From a virus, in the IMG/VR virus record IMGVR_UViG_3300031539_000136, positions 1-36,948 of that record: a stretch of DNA of 36,948 bases, one strand, 5' to 3'. Below, piece after piece: positions 1 through 9,556 of this stretch; the stretch's first letter is position 1; each line of letters begins with the position of its first letter. The notes under the pieces were generated by a model. That model had not been told where the DNA came from. It saw only the letters and a list, made by a program, of their open reading frames with translations, and made no database searches. The translations under genes were made by a program, and so were the position numbers.

Positions 1-248
1 CCTAGCGTTGCGAAAATGTCCAATTGCTCAGTGAAAACATAAGATTCAGCACAAGCCACTCCGAAGACTACCACGCGGAATACATAGTCGTATGCCTTTG
101 TTTTCTTAAATAGCTCACCGTTTTCGCTTTTTTCAAGCATAGTATGGATAAGCGGTTTAACCATCGTTTCCACAGTTACTCCCGTGAATGCAAGAATGGT
201 CGCAACCAATATAAACCAACTGCCTATATCCTCTATTATTGTGTTCAT
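1..248 (-). CDS. Holin-like small membrane protein (3' part missing)
   Basis: The reading frame starts at an ATG at 246-248 behind a good ribosome binding site (AAAGGAA) and is still open at the window edge, so only 82 residues are visible. The protein begins MNTIIEDIGSWFILVATILA, which gives a hydrophobic segment at about residues 8-28. A charged stretch follows (VKPLIHTMLEKSENG), then a second hydrophobic segment around residues 58-75 (VFRVVVFGVACAESYVF). This layout, small size and position behind the tail genes suit a phage holin or lysis accessory protein. That role is inferred, because no family signature is decisive. It begins 5 bases after the stop of the preceding membrane-anchored coiled-coil gene, so the two are probably cotranscribed. 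Confidence 0.6.
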   Translation of the reverse strand, partial: MNTIIEDIGSWFILVATILAFTGVTVETMVKPLIHTMLEKSENGELFKKTKAYDYVFRVVVFGVACAESYVFTEQLDIFATL

Positions 249-253
249 TTGTG

Positions 254-874
254 TTATTCCTTTCCTATATCGGTTTTAGATTGTGATTCGTCTGGCTTTA
301 TTGTCAGTGTTTCTTGTGTTTGTTTAATCGCATCGTCTAGGCACTCCCTCATAGCAGTGCGAAGATTATTTGTGATTTCGGCTATCATGTTTTTTTTAGC
401 TTCTGGCGATAGATTTACACCACTCTCTAATTTAGTTGCCATGTTTGTCATTGCTGTATTTATTGCACATTCCAGGTCTGCAAATTTATCGCTCATTGTC
501 TTAATTCCTTCTGTCTGTTCCTCTATGATAGTTATTCCACGAGTGACGTTTTGACTAACACTTATCAATTCATTCGTGTGCCTTAATGAAGATGCTTTTA
601 CGTGTTCTAATGACGTTGCCATGCCAGAATTATTAGTCACTTGTATCATCAATACATCTAATATTTCGCCCTGGCGTTTATTTTCGGTACGCTGGTTATC
701 TAGCATACCTTGCATAATAGCCGCGTTTTGCTTGCTTTCATCAGAGTGTTGTTGTGATAATGACTTTGTGTTGTCTTGTTGGCGATACAATAGCAAACAA
801 ACAATTAATAGAACAGTTGCTATCATCCCTTGATTTTCTATAAGCCATTTTAGTGATTCAGCCAACCATTCCAT
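254..874 (-). CDS. Membrane-anchored coiled-coil protein, lysis-region
   Basis: This 206-aa protein has one hydrophobic segment near the N-terminus (about residues 17-30, MIATVLLIVCLLLY). A long Gln/Asn/Glu/Lys-rich stretch with helical, coiled-coil character follows to about residue 190. The architecture of a single N-terminal anchor plus a helical periplasmic-type domain resembles inner-membrane spanins and other lysis accessory proteins, and it sits between the tail fibre module and a holin-like gene. There is no lipoprotein box and no overlapping outer-membrane spanin gene was seen, so the spanin idea is only a suggestion. A membrane-attached structural protein is the alternative. Confidence 0.6.
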   Translation of the reverse strand: MEWLAESLKWLIENQGMIATVLLIVCLLLYRQQDNTKSLSQQHSDESKQNAAIMQGMLDNQRTENKRQGEILDVLMIQVTNNSGMATSLEHVKASSLRHTNELISVSQNVTRGITIIEEQTEGIKTMSDKFADLECAINTAMTNMATKLESGVNLSPEAKKNMIAEITNNLRTAMRECLDDAIKQTQETLTIKPDESQSKTDIGKE

Positions 875-903
875 ATTCCCACCATTAGCGCCATGCGCCC
901 CTG

Positions 904-1086
904 TTATTGTGTTTCGCTTTTGTCTTCTGACCAGTCATCAACAGCAACTATTGCCAATTGCGGCAACATCTGCATTAACTTTCCGTGCTGGCTGGTATGG
1001 ATAATAGCGTCAATTTGATAGCCATATTTAGCGACTAGTTTATTGTATTCGTCTACAAATAATTGTTGCCTTTGTTCAGGTGTCAT
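904..1086 (-). CDS. Small protein of unknown function (60 aa)
   Basis: I place the start at the ATG at 1084-1086, which overlaps the stop of the upstream gene as ATGA. An upstream in-frame ATG would overlap that gene by 31 bases and has no ribosome binding site. The product begins MTPEQRQQLFVDEYNKLVAK and is acidic at the C-terminus (WSEDKSETQ). It is probably translationally coupled to the 118-aa gene before it. I recognise no family. Small proteins of this kind are common directly after phage fibre genes. Confidence 0.6.
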   Translation of the reverse strand: MTPEQRQQLFVDEYNKLVAKYGYQIDAIIHTSQHGKLMQMLPQLAIVAVDDWSEDKSETQ

Positions 1087-1439
1087 TCTACTATACTCGC
1101 ATCTGCAAACCACGCCAGATCATTACGCTTTGTGTCGTCGTCTTCTAGTTTGTTACTTTCATCAGTAGCCATTTTCTTGAGCGCCTTGTACGCTTCTTTG
1201 AGCGATATGCTTTTCATAATATCATCGCCATCTGTATAGCTCCCATTATGGAATTCAATCGCCAAATCGACTTGAAAACTGTCAATATGATTGTTGCCAG
1301 CAATATACGCTGCTTCATCAATATACAATGCGATAGTACAAACTGCGTCAATTCTATCATAATTACAATTCAATTGCACAATGCGCCAGTAATTACCATC
1401 AATACCGTATAATGTTGTTTTAGTTTTCTGTAATGCCAT
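1083..1439 (-). CDS. Hypothetical protein following the tail fibre gene (118 aa)
   Basis: This gene starts at ATG 1437-1439 with the ribosome binding site AGGAG nine bases upstream. The sequence is a mixed alpha/beta protein with no signal peptide or membrane segment. The N-terminal half (MALQKTKTTLYGIDGNYWRI) looks like beta strands and the C-terminal third is charged and helical (SLKEAYKALKKMATDESNK). Position directly downstream of the fibre suggests a tail or fibre accessory such as a chaperone or cap, but nothing in the sequence proves it. It ends in an ATGA overlap with the next gene. Confidence 0.65.
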   Translation of the reverse strand: MALQKTKTTLYGIDGNYWRIVQLNCNYDRIDAVCTIALYIDEAAYIAGNNHIDSFQVDLAIEFHNGSYTDGDDIMKSISLKEAYKALKKMATDESNKLEDDDTKRNDLAWFADASIVE

Positions 1440-1459
1440 AGTCGTTTACTCCTGTTGAT

Positions 1460-1468
1460 AGTATATCA
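1460..1468 (-). promoter_or_regulatory. Possible extended -10 promoter after the fibre gene
   Basis: The minus strand reads TGATATACT here, which fits an extended -10 (TGnTATAMT). It lies in the 33-base gap between the fibre stop and the next start. No clear -35 is present, and the predicted start of transcription would fall almost on the ribosome binding site, which weakens the call. Confidence 0.2.
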
Positions 1469-1472
1469 CATT

Positions 1473-4400
1473 TTAATCAGCATCAGCCAATAACCCAAGA
1501 CTGACAAGTGCGTCTTCCAACGCCTTAATCCGTGCCGCGTTATTGACTACCACTGACAGCACAGTATTTCCTTCGTCTTTTGTTGCAAAGCCAAAGTTAG
1601 CCCCGGCGCTGCTATCAATCAAATCCTGTATAGCATAATCAGGTGTCCCCGGCGCAGTGTGTGTTAATGCTGTTAATTCATCTAATATTTCAGAAGGCTG
1701 CACAATCGGCGTGGCATTAAAGAAACCTAATTTCTGATTTGTTGCTGTGCCTATTTTTGTCCCGGTGGTAGTATCAGTTACGATGTTATTCGCAACGAAC
1801 TCCAAGTTCCCACTCGGTTGCACTTTCAACATTGGAGTTCCACTGCTATTCTTCCACTCAGTGAGGTTTGATGTTTGTCCGGCAATCGCTTGCACATTCA
1901 ATGGCACACCCGCAGCGTTTTGTGAATAGATTGTTATTCCAGCGCCAGCACCGGAAAACAGTCCGTAAATAAGCGGTGTGGTAGTGCTAGTATTGGCAAT
2001 ATAAAGCGTGTTTGAGCCTGTTTCGTTATAGCCAGCCTGATAGCCAAGCGCCACGTTGCCAATACCTGTTATGTTAAGCCTAAGCGCCTGATAGCCAAGC
2101 GCCACGTTGCCAATACCTGTTGTGTTAAGCCTAAGCGCCAAATAGCCAAGAGCCACGTTGTAATTACCTGTTGTGTTAGCGGATAGCGCCTGATAGCCAT
2201 TTGCCACGTTGTAATTACCCGTTGTGTTAGCGTATAGCGCCTGATAGCCATTTGCCACGTTGCCATTACCCGTTGTGTTAAACCTAAGCGCCAAATAGCC
2301 ATTTGCCACGTTGCCATTACCCGTTGTGTTAGCGGATAGCGCCTGATAGCCATTTGCCACGTTGCCAATACCCGTTGTGTTATAAGCACCTGAATCAATG
2401 CCAACAAATGTATTGGCTAAAGCAGAATTAGCCCTCATCTCTACTCTGGCAGTTCCACCACTGCTTTTTAGCACGAATAACGGACTAGATATAGCAGTTA
2501 TTGATTTAATAGAAATTATGATAGTACCATCGAAATCTGAGGTGGGCGTTATTATTAAACTATCTGTATTTGATGTTGTTGGCCCCCATGCTCCGGTTGC
2601 GGAAATAGCGCCTGATGTCTCCCCACCAAAATAGATGGTAAATGTCCCGGCAGTACGTCCGGTCACGGTGTATGCAATCTGATATTTAGTTGCACTTACT
2701 GCCGCTTTAGATTGTAGTAGCGTCGTAGTGTTTCCCGGCGTATGTGTCCACCCGGATGCGAAATCGCCAGTCCAGTCGACAGAAGTCCAACCTGTGCTTA
2801 ATAGGAATTCGGCGCTATACGTAGGCAAATCACTCGATGCGCTACCAATAATGTCAAGTGGCCCGGTCATGGTATCGCCAGCTTTTTCAACCCATATGTC
2901 GCCAGTTCCGCCAGCCACTAATCCGAGATTAGTCCGTGCTGTTGCCGCGTCGCTCGCACCCGTGCCGCCGTCGGCAAGTGGAACATCCGTACCATCTGCT
3001 CTATATATGTATTTTGTGCCAATAGTCACGGCTGTAGGAATATCAGTTCCCCACGCCGGGTTAGTACCAGCCCCGCCACCTATTAAAAGTTGCGTTGTTA
3101 GTCCAACTGCTAATGCTTCGATTGCTGCCGCACCCGCACCCACTAATAGCCCGCCATCCGTGAAGGTTGAAGCTCCTGTTCCACCGTCAGCAACCGCTAA
3201 ATCGGTTATACCTGTGATTGTGCCACTGTCGATATTGACATTGGTTAGAGACTGGCTATTCATATCCCACGCGCCGCCTAAGGCCCGCGTGCCGTCTGTC
3301 AATAAATAATTAGACTCCGGGAAAGTAGTCGCAACACCGCCGCTATCGAAACCCGCAAACTCCTCAACTGTTGTTATGATGCTATGATTTGCTATATTCC
3401 AATTTAATGATGATAAGTTGGGATGTGCTGATGCCGCTTGTCCTGGCGATTGCCCGGTCTCCCTAAAATCGACATAGCCAGCGCCATCGTTATTTCTAAT
3501 CCTAGCGAAACTTTCGTTATTATAGCTACTAGATGCCTGATAAATGATTGTTCCAATTGGTCTAAATTCCACAAATGGTAGCCCGGCTGTAGTTATATCA
3601 TTTATCTCTACTAGTGATGCCGTTTGTGCAGCCGGAAATGTTGCATGTGCAGCTTGCCCTTGCACAGCAATAATCGGGTATCGCACATCATTAGTAGCAT
3701 AGATATGCGCCAAAACATAATTGTTCCCCCCAACTTCTGTTTGTGTCCATACCCCGCCTGTATACTCATTCCACGCCGGGCGATAGTTACCACCTACGAA
3801 TGTTTTTGTTGCGCTTCGTGGCGTTCCGACGTTAGTCCATGTTACCGTGCCATCCGCAACAATTGTATTGCCAGGGTATGGCGCTGTTGACCATGTAGGC
3901 TCTACCCCGCCAGACGTTCCCGCCGTTGTTACCTGCCAATAGCTATTGTCAGCAAGTATCCTATCACCCAAAGAATAGGCGGTTGCCGCTTGCCATATAT
4001 CAGTTATCCATTCCCTGCGCCAATATCCGGCTGCACCTGATTTATAAAACACTGGTATCTCTATGGCTGTCGATAATGTTTGTGGAAAACCATTCAATAT
4101 TGTGATTGTCAAATCTTCATCTAAAATCACACCATTATCACACGAGAATTGGCTTGCGGTGTCGGTAACGGGTGAGGCATCAAGGTCGAAATTTCCTAGT
4201 GCTAAACCTTCTTCATACGACGTGCCAGTTATTCTGTGGGCATGGTAATGTGTTGCCCCCGACATTTGACCGCCATGACGTTCATCCGCCAGGTAAGTGG
4301 CTACCTGATTATCCTTATCCCACGCTAATATCGAAACAAGAGGGAGCTCACCAAATACAATCAAATCAGTTGCACGTCCACCGCCAATAATCTCATCTAA

Positions 4401-5633
4401 GTCGCCGTTTTCATCGAAATAAATGTAATGCGTTCCTTCTGTATCTGCAATAATTAATGTTTTATCGCCAGTTGCAACAAAGCGTTTCTGTCTATAATAC
4501 CAATCAAAACTTGTTTGGGCGGGGGCGAGCTTCAATGTAAATGTGCGGGTGCTTTTATCAAATGAGGTAGCGTCCAATGTGCATTGGTCTAGTCTATAAA
4601 ATCCAGTGCGCTCGTAATTATCGTAGTTGGCGGTATTGGCAACCCATATCCCATTAGCAGCGTCCCACAATGGCATAGATGATTCAGATTTCGGGAACGT
4701 TGCCGATGTGAATATATTGACTGTTTCACGCCAGTCCGCATCACCGTCCGTATTGCCTAAACATCTATATAACAAACCAGTTGCGGTGTCAATCCATACA
4801 CTCCCAACGTCGTAGCCCAAGTCAACATCATCATTTATGGTTGGTGGTATTATGGCTGTGTAGTTGTTTTTGATAGTGTAAGCTAACCAGGGGCGCATGT
4901 CTTCTATTTTATCACTATCTGTTATATAGGTTTGTGCATCATGTAACCGCCACATTGCAATAGGCATTGTACCGCCCGGACGGGCATCTAAGCATTCTTG
5001 CTTATCCGTTTCCTGCAACGGTGTAATAGTCGAAATAGGCGTTGACGTACTAACCGTTATTGCATATGTAGTTACATTGAAGAATATAACAGCATAACAA
5101 TGTAAATTCGCTCCGGGAACATAAGCAGATAAATCAACTAACCCGCCTTCATACCAATAAGCAGTATCATTAAGTGAATAGCGATATGCGTTAATATAGA
5201 CTTCGTTAGTCTGTGTCCCCTGTGTTCCCGATACCGCACCGCAAAATAGTGGTAACAATCCGTCCGTCTGTGTAAATGCAGACATTCGATTATCGCCAGA
5301 ATTTAATGTTAATGGATTGCCCTTTGCCTCCACAATGGCATCGTGATCGGCTTTTTCAATTGCAAGTTTGCCCTTTTCATCATAACCAAGTATCACAGGC
5401 GAGCCAGCATAGGGCGAATAAGCTCCGAGTACGCCAGATTTCACAACTCTATATGGCACGTCATCACCACGAACACGCGCCCGGACATATCCTTTACGTC
5501 CCGGTTCGTCAACTATTGCAGAAGCCAGATTATCGGAGTCCCCCAAGTATGCAAAATACTTCGTTAATCCAAGACGCTTTTTTAACTCTTGGACTAACGA
5601 CTCTATTTGTGCGTCAGTGGCATCATATGACAT
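1473..5633 (-). CDS. Large tail fibre / receptor-binding protein (1386 aa)
   Basis: This is the largest gene in the window. Its start overlaps the stop of the upstream hub gene as TAATG, with GAGG upstream. The N-terminal quarter looks like a tail-attachment region. Around residues 540-600 is a WQAATAYSLGDRI...EPTW...DGTVTW segment typical of small carbohydrate-binding-like modules in phage tails. Two ADGGTGAS motifs, common in phage fibres, lie in the middle. Near the C-terminus come seven tandem 17-residue repeats of the TGxxNVAxGYxAL type (DNA 2025-2381). A terminal segment (KLGFFNATPIVQPS) and a helical end (RIKALEDALVSLGLL) follow and probably promote trimerisation. No S74 autoprotease signature is seen. 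The role is probably host recognition. Confidence 0.8.
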   Translation of the reverse strand: MSYDATDAQIESLVQELKKRLGLTKYFAYLGDSDNLASAIVDEPGRKGYVRARVRGDDVPYRVVKSGVLGAYSPYAGSPVILGYDEKGKLAIEKADHDAIVEAKGNPLTLNSGDNRMSAFTQTDGLLPLFCGAVSGTQGTQTNEVYINAYRYSLNDTAYWYEGGLVDLSAYVPGANLHCYAVIFFNVTTYAITVSTSTPISTITPLQETDKQECLDARPGGTMPIAMWRLHDAQTYITDSDKIEDMRPWLAYTIKNNYTAIIPPTINDDVDLGYDVGSVWIDTATGLLYRCLGNTDGDADWRETVNIFTSATFPKSESSMPLWDAANGIWVANTANYDNYERTGFYRLDQCTLDATSFDKSTRTFTLKLAPAQTSFDWYYRQKRFVATGDKTLIIADTEGTHYIYFDENGDLDEIIGGGRATDLIVFGELPLVSILAWDKDNQVATYLADERHGGQMSGATHYHAHRITGTSYEEGLALGNFDLDASPVTDTASQFSCDNGVILDEDLTITILNGFPQTLSTAIEIPVFYKSGAAGYWRREWITDIWQAATAYSLGDRILADNSYWQVTTAGTSGGVEPTWSTAPYPGNTIVADGTVTWTNVGTPRSATKTFVGGNYRPAWNEYTGGVWTQTEVGGNNYVLAHIYATNDVRYPIIAVQGQAAHATFPAAQTASLVEINDITTAGLPFVEFRPIGTIIYQASSSYNNESFARIRNNDGAGYVDFRETGQSPGQAASAHPNLSSLNWNIANHSIITTVEEFAGFDSGGVATTFPESNYLLTDGTRALGGAWDMNSQSLTNVNIDSGTITGITDLAVADGGTGASTFTDGGLLVGAGAAAIEALAVGLTTQLLIGGGAGTNPAWGTDIPTAVTIGTKYIYRADGTDVPLADGGTGASDAATARTNLGLVAGGTGDIWVEKAGDTMTGPLDIIGSASSDLPTYSAEFLLSTGWTSVDWTGDFASGWTHTPGNTTTLLQSKAAVSATKYQIAYTVTGRTAGTFTIYFGGETSGAISATGAWGPTTSNTDSLIITPTSDFDGTIIISIKSITAISSPLFVLKSSGGTARVEMRANSALANTFVGIDSGAYNTTGIGNVANGYQALSANTTGNGNVANGYLALRFNTTGNGNVANGYQALYANTTGNYNVANGYQALSANTTGNYNVALGYLALRLNTTGIGNVALGYQALRLNITGIGNVALGYQAGYNETGSNTLYIANTSTTTPLIYGLFSGAGAGITIYSQNAAGVPLNVQAIAGQTSNLTEWKNSSGTPMLKVQPSGNLEFVANNIVTDTTTGTKIGTATNQKLGFFNATPIVQPSEILDELTALTHTAPGTPDYAIQDLIDSSAGANFGFATKDEGNTVLSVVVNNAARIKALEDALVSLGLLADAD
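2025..2381 (-). repeat. Seven tandem 51-bp (17-codon) repeats in the fibre gene
   Basis: Seven in-frame units of 51 bases encode NTTGxxNVAxGYxALxx. Unit variations are NGY/LGY, QAL/LAL and SA/RF/YA/RL endings. Several units are nearly identical at DNA level, so gain or loss of units by recombination would keep the frame and change fibre length. Such TGxxNVAxGY repeats are known in phage tail proteins and YadA-head-like adhesins. Variable copy number here is inference. Confidence 0.9.
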
Positions 5634-8600
5634 TATCTAACCTCTAATCCTAATATAGTCGCTGATGGTATTGATTTGTTCCTAACAGTTACACCACCGT
5701 CAGGTGAGTATTTTATTACCCCGGTATCATTCAAATATACCTGCCTCGTATTAGTTGATTTAACCCTGATATAGGTTGCGTCACTAGATAATACTATTGC
5801 TGATTTCGTCCATGTGTCTCCACTATTATTAGTATATGCCAGGTTGGTATCAGTGTCGAATGTGAAGATACCCCACATATGTCTATCAGATACCCGTGAC
5901 ATACAAAGCGCATTCCTACCAACAATATAACCATCATATGTGCCATCATTAGGCGTTATATCAGAGGCAACATCGTCTTCTATTATTGCCATTGTCTGCC
6001 CACCAAAAGCGGCATCAGTTGCGAATATAATATCACGCTCAGTATTCTTACCATAAGCCCATATTGCCTTTGCAAATGTGCCAGTGCTATCACTATCTGT
6101 TTTTGTTGTTACTGTTGTATCATCTAGTATATCTGTGATAATGTCATCAGTACCAAGATAGGCATAATCATCGTCTGCCCCGGTAGCATAACCAGGCTCT
6201 CCCGGTGATGTAACATCAATTGCTGCGCCTTTTAGCGAACCGAAGTTATCACCTCCGTCTGTTGATAATCGCAGTGATGGTCTGTTAATAGGGGTGACTG
6301 TAAAGTTCATTGTTATATTTGTGATTGTACACCAACTAAGTGACCGTTCCATTGAATTATGGAATAGCACCGTCCCCGTTAATCCTGGAGTTGCTACATT
6401 AATCGTTCTGGTTTGCACTAAGTTAGATGTGATATATGTTCCATTACCGTAAGAAACCCCATTAACTGAAACCTCATAAGTCTTTTCACCTGTTGTGAAA
6501 CCTGTTGAAGAACGCTGTGCCTGGTATCTAACATATATATTATCTAATATTGCTCCCGCTGGGATTGTGTATTGCACATTACAAGAAACACCCTGCCCAC
6601 CTAAATAGGCAGCTTGGTAGTAATGATCATTTAGCGCGTCATATAAACCCGGCTGATTAACAGACCCTGTATGAGGCGATATTAAACTAGACCCTGATAG
6701 CCCTTTATTACCGCTACCGCCTAACAAGGTAACTACTGCATCAGGCGTTCTATCATCAATACCAAATATGTATATTCTGTCAGGTGTTGAAGTTGTGCGA
6801 ATGGTTGTATAGTCAATATCATCTAACGTGGTAGTGTTTATTTCCCATTCCGGCACACTGCTAAACACGTCCGCAGTACGCCATAACTCGCTATTGCCAG
6901 CGCCATCATTTACTAGTACATAAGCTCCCCTTGTGAACGGGTCAAACTTAGCGTCCTTAACTTCCATAGGTGATTCGGCTGTGAATACAATATTATATGG
7001 AGGTACGTCTGTTTCGACTAATTGCTGTGTAAGATAAACCTGCTCATTATCCCAACACATTACAACATTGCCTTGTGCTGTTCTAGTCTCTAATAATCCA
7101 GTCGTTGGTATTGGGGAAATAACAATTGCGCCATCTGTTGAACCAATGGCTGGAACATTAGCAGATGTCCATCCGGTAGGTAAAAATATATCAGGCAATG
7201 GGGGAAACCCTGGATATGCTGGTATCGTTGGCAATATGGGCATAGCAGGCTCAATAGCGCCTGGTTCTAATTGCGAGATTGTTTTAGCGCCACTCCCCCG
7301 TGTTTCTTTAGACAGCACAAATGATGATATATCCCATGTGCCATTATCATTATCGAAACTGATTGTAATAGAATTTAGTGTAAATCGGTCTGCTGATGTA
7401 TATACTATATTCCTATTGTTATCAGTTGTCGCGATTATTATTTTGTACCATTGGAAATTAGTAGGTGACAAGAAATAATAACCATCTAATATTGAAAGTG
7501 TAGGTGTGTCTTTTGGGTTAGCATCTGCCAGAGCGTTGGCAACTAATCGCTCCGCTTCATCACTTTGCGCTGTGAATGATGCGTCAGTTGGTAGTAGTAT
7601 ATCAGTTATCGGACTACCAATACCTTGCGCTTCTAATGATGCTATTGCGGGTGCTTCTGCCCTGATTATACGTAACTCATTATTATAGGTTGTATACCCA
7701 CCACCGAACAACATAATCTGCCCAACAGTTGGGACTTTGTCTATGTCAATTGAAAACGAGAACATATCGCTGGTTGTAAATGTGTGAATTACATCTAAGG
7801 CGTTACGATCTCCATCTTCCATAAAAACTGCATTTTGGGCAGCGTATATTTCCCCTTGCCTCGAAATGTTCAATGATGATATTCGTGCTGATAACAGTGT
7901 ATTAATAGCCGAAAGCAGACTGGTATCTTCTGTACTATCTTCTGCATTTTGGTAGTTATCTGTTTCATCATCAAAGCGCAATGAACATATATTTGTAAAC
8001 GTGCTGAATTCTGATAATACAAAAACAATAATTCTCCACTGTGTCATTGTCTTTATAAAACCAAAGTCGGTTGGGGTTGCGCTGCGTGATAGTGCAAGTT
8101 TAGGACTTCTAATCCTGTTAAGCTGTGCTAGAAATCCCTCACAAGTGAATGATGTATCAGGCAGTGGCCCTGATGTATCATTCACAGAACTTTTAGGTGT
8201 TTCTTTGCTTAACCTGCCAACAAAGCAAATATTATCAATTATAGGTGTTTTAGCGCCGTTATAGTTCGGTTCGCTCCAAAGTGTGATTAATGACCTACTT
8301 GGATATGTTGCCATCTCTGATGAGAAATAATCAAATGTAAACTCATCACCTACGCCCACACTAGATGTAATATTTAAGGCATTAGCACCTTTTACAATCC
8401 ATGCATCAGAAGCGTCCGAAGACATAACGAACACAGGCATTGTAAACCAGTTAGAACGCCCGCCATCATCAGTTACCGTTACACGCGGCCAATATACCCC
8501 GGCAGTATTATATTGTATGTCTGGCTGTGCATCTGTTGAAACCGTGCCATTTACGAACGAACCACCGTCGGCATCCCAAGACCATGATGCTATTGCCGCG

Positions 8601-9127
8601 CCCGAAGTGGTAGCTAGCCCTACCGCCGGGAACGTGAAAGTAGCCAAACCAGATGAAAGTTTTTTAGCGTAAGCACTTTGTAATCCTGTAACAAGTGGGA
8701 GTAATTGTCGAAACGTTATATCCCAGTCAACAGTCTGAGTTCTTTCGATATAACGACCCAGCTTTTCGCGTCCGGCCACATCCTTGACAACTGTTATGTA
8801 ATAGTTTTCTTGGATGTTACTACTGGTTTCGTTTATATTTAATACTGTTCCTGTGGAGTTGTTGCCGCGAATACGCCCAACAAATTCAGCATTCCTAATA
8901 TCTGATGTAGAGCCTATATAGACTGTGAACCCATCGAATACATCAGCAATGTTACCAACTGAATTATCATATGTAACTGTGGCAAATGTACTGCTAAACA
9001 CAGATTGATTAACTAATGCTGTGAACACAACATTAACAGGATTAATTAGGATATAAGATGTTGCGCTAAAATAGCCAGCACGAATACTTGTTACCTGTCC
9101 CCCGCTTAATGGTGATGGAAAAGGCAT
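5633..9127 (-). CDS. Tail hub/baseplate protein with PKD-like and Asp-box regions (1164 aa)
   Basis: The protein starts MPFPSPLSGG, next to the stop of the distal-tail gene. Residues about 150-235 resemble a PKD/Ig-like domain (SWSWDADGG ... GVYWPRVTVTDDGG). The central part (about 240-640) is a mixed region where a phage hub or tail-associated domain is expected. The C-terminal half carries Asp-box-like motifs (RPSLRLSTDGGDNFGS, AYTNNSGDTWTKS, IKYSPDGGVTV), which suggests a beta-propeller able to contact glycans. The order distal tail, hub, fibre is standard for siphoviruses. A catalytic endosialidase cannot be claimed, since catalytic residues were not identified. Confidence 0.7.
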   Translation of the reverse strand: MPFPSPLSGGQVTSIRAGYFSATSYILINPVNVVFTALVNQSVFSSTFATVTYDNSVGNIADVFDGFTVYIGSTSDIRNAEFVGRIRGNNSTGTVLNINETSSNIQENYYITVVKDVAGREKLGRYIERTQTVDWDITFRQLLPLVTGLQSAYAKKLSSGLATFTFPAVGLATTSGAAIASWSWDADGGSFVNGTVSTDAQPDIQYNTAGVYWPRVTVTDDGGRSNWFTMPVFVMSSDASDAWIVKGANALNITSSVGVGDEFTFDYFSSEMATYPSRSLITLWSEPNYNGAKTPIIDNICFVGRLSKETPKSSVNDTSGPLPDTSFTCEGFLAQLNRIRSPKLALSRSATPTDFGFIKTMTQWRIIVFVLSEFSTFTNICSLRFDDETDNYQNAEDSTEDTSLLSAINTLLSARISSLNISRQGEIYAAQNAVFMEDGDRNALDVIHTFTTSDMFSFSIDIDKVPTVGQIMLFGGGYTTYNNELRIIRAEAPAIASLEAQGIGSPITDILLPTDASFTAQSDEAERLVANALADANPKDTPTLSILDGYYFLSPTNFQWYKIIIATTDNNRNIVYTSADRFTLNSITISFDNDNGTWDISSFVLSKETRGSGAKTISQLEPGAIEPAMPILPTIPAYPGFPPLPDIFLPTGWTSANVPAIGSTDGAIVISPIPTTGLLETRTAQGNVVMCWDNEQVYLTQQLVETDVPPYNIVFTAESPMEVKDAKFDPFTRGAYVLVNDGAGNSELWRTADVFSSVPEWEINTTTLDDIDYTTIRTTSTPDRIYIFGIDDRTPDAVVTLLGGSGNKGLSGSSLISPHTGSVNQPGLYDALNDHYYQAAYLGGQGVSCNVQYTIPAGAILDNIYVRYQAQRSSTGFTTGEKTYEVSVNGVSYGNGTYITSNLVQTRTINVATPGLTGTVLFHNSMERSLSWCTITNITMNFTVTPINRPSLRLSTDGGDNFGSLKGAAIDVTSPGEPGYATGADDDYAYLGTDDIITDILDDTTVTTKTDSDSTGTFAKAIWAYGKNTERDIIFATDAAFGGQTMAIIEDDVASDITPNDGTYDGYIVGRNALCMSRVSDRHMWGIFTFDTDTNLAYTNNSGDTWTKSAIVLSSDATYIRVKSTNTRQVYLNDTGVIKYSPDGGVTVRNKSIPSATILGLEVR

Positions 9128-9556
9128 CTATATCGCCCCCAAAGAAACAAATGGTACTTTAACTGGTGTTCCTATTCTTCCAAGTTTTGGTAATGTCTCA
9201 GCAGGTGATGGTAAGTACATAATTGCATTGTAATTAGCGGGTGCTGAATAATCCCGTGTCTTAGTTCTTATTGTTATTTCACCTGTGTAACCACTTCCGC
9301 AATAGGTGTCTGACAAATATAGCCATTGGTTTTTAGTCAAGAATGTAAACTCAAATGCCGTATTCGGTTTACCGCTTATGTATCGTGTTTGATCTAAGCA
9401 TATCTTAAATGTCCCCGGTGAAAAATTGTACCATGCCATAGGAGCAACAAATGGACGGGTGTCTCCAGGCGCTATAATGCTATTGACGCTAACAAGTTCG
9501 TCTGCATTATTGAACCCTGCCGCTATTTTTAATTCTGGGTCGAATATATATGTCAT
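9128..9556 (-). CDS. Probable distal tail / tail tip protein (142 aa)
   Basis: This is a beta-rich protein (MTYIFDPELKIAAGFNNADE...) with a strong ribosome binding site (AAGGAG). Its start overlaps the tape-measure stop as ATGA. It sits between the tape measure and the large hub protein, the usual place of distal tail or minor tail proteins, and I base the call on that position. It is shorter than typical Dit proteins, so a different tail tip adaptor is possible. Confidence 0.55.
   Translation of the reverse strand: MTYIFDPELKIAAGFNNADELVSVNSIIAPGDTRPFVAPMAWYNFSPGTFKICLDQTRYISGKPNTAFEFTFLTKNQWLYLSDTYCGSGYTGEITIRTKTRDYSAPANYNAIMYLPSPAETLPKLGRIGTPVKVPFVSLGAI

Noticed and set aside
2069-2407. 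Minus-strand frame of 112 codons with regular repeats
   Set aside because: It is the alternate-frame reading of the 51-bp fibre repeats; the period is a multiple of three, so all frames stay open.
2728-3309. Plus-strand frame of 193 codons opposite the fibre gene
   Set aside because: Pro/Val/Ser-rich shadow of Gly/Thr/Ala-rich fibre codons, against the direction of every supported gene.
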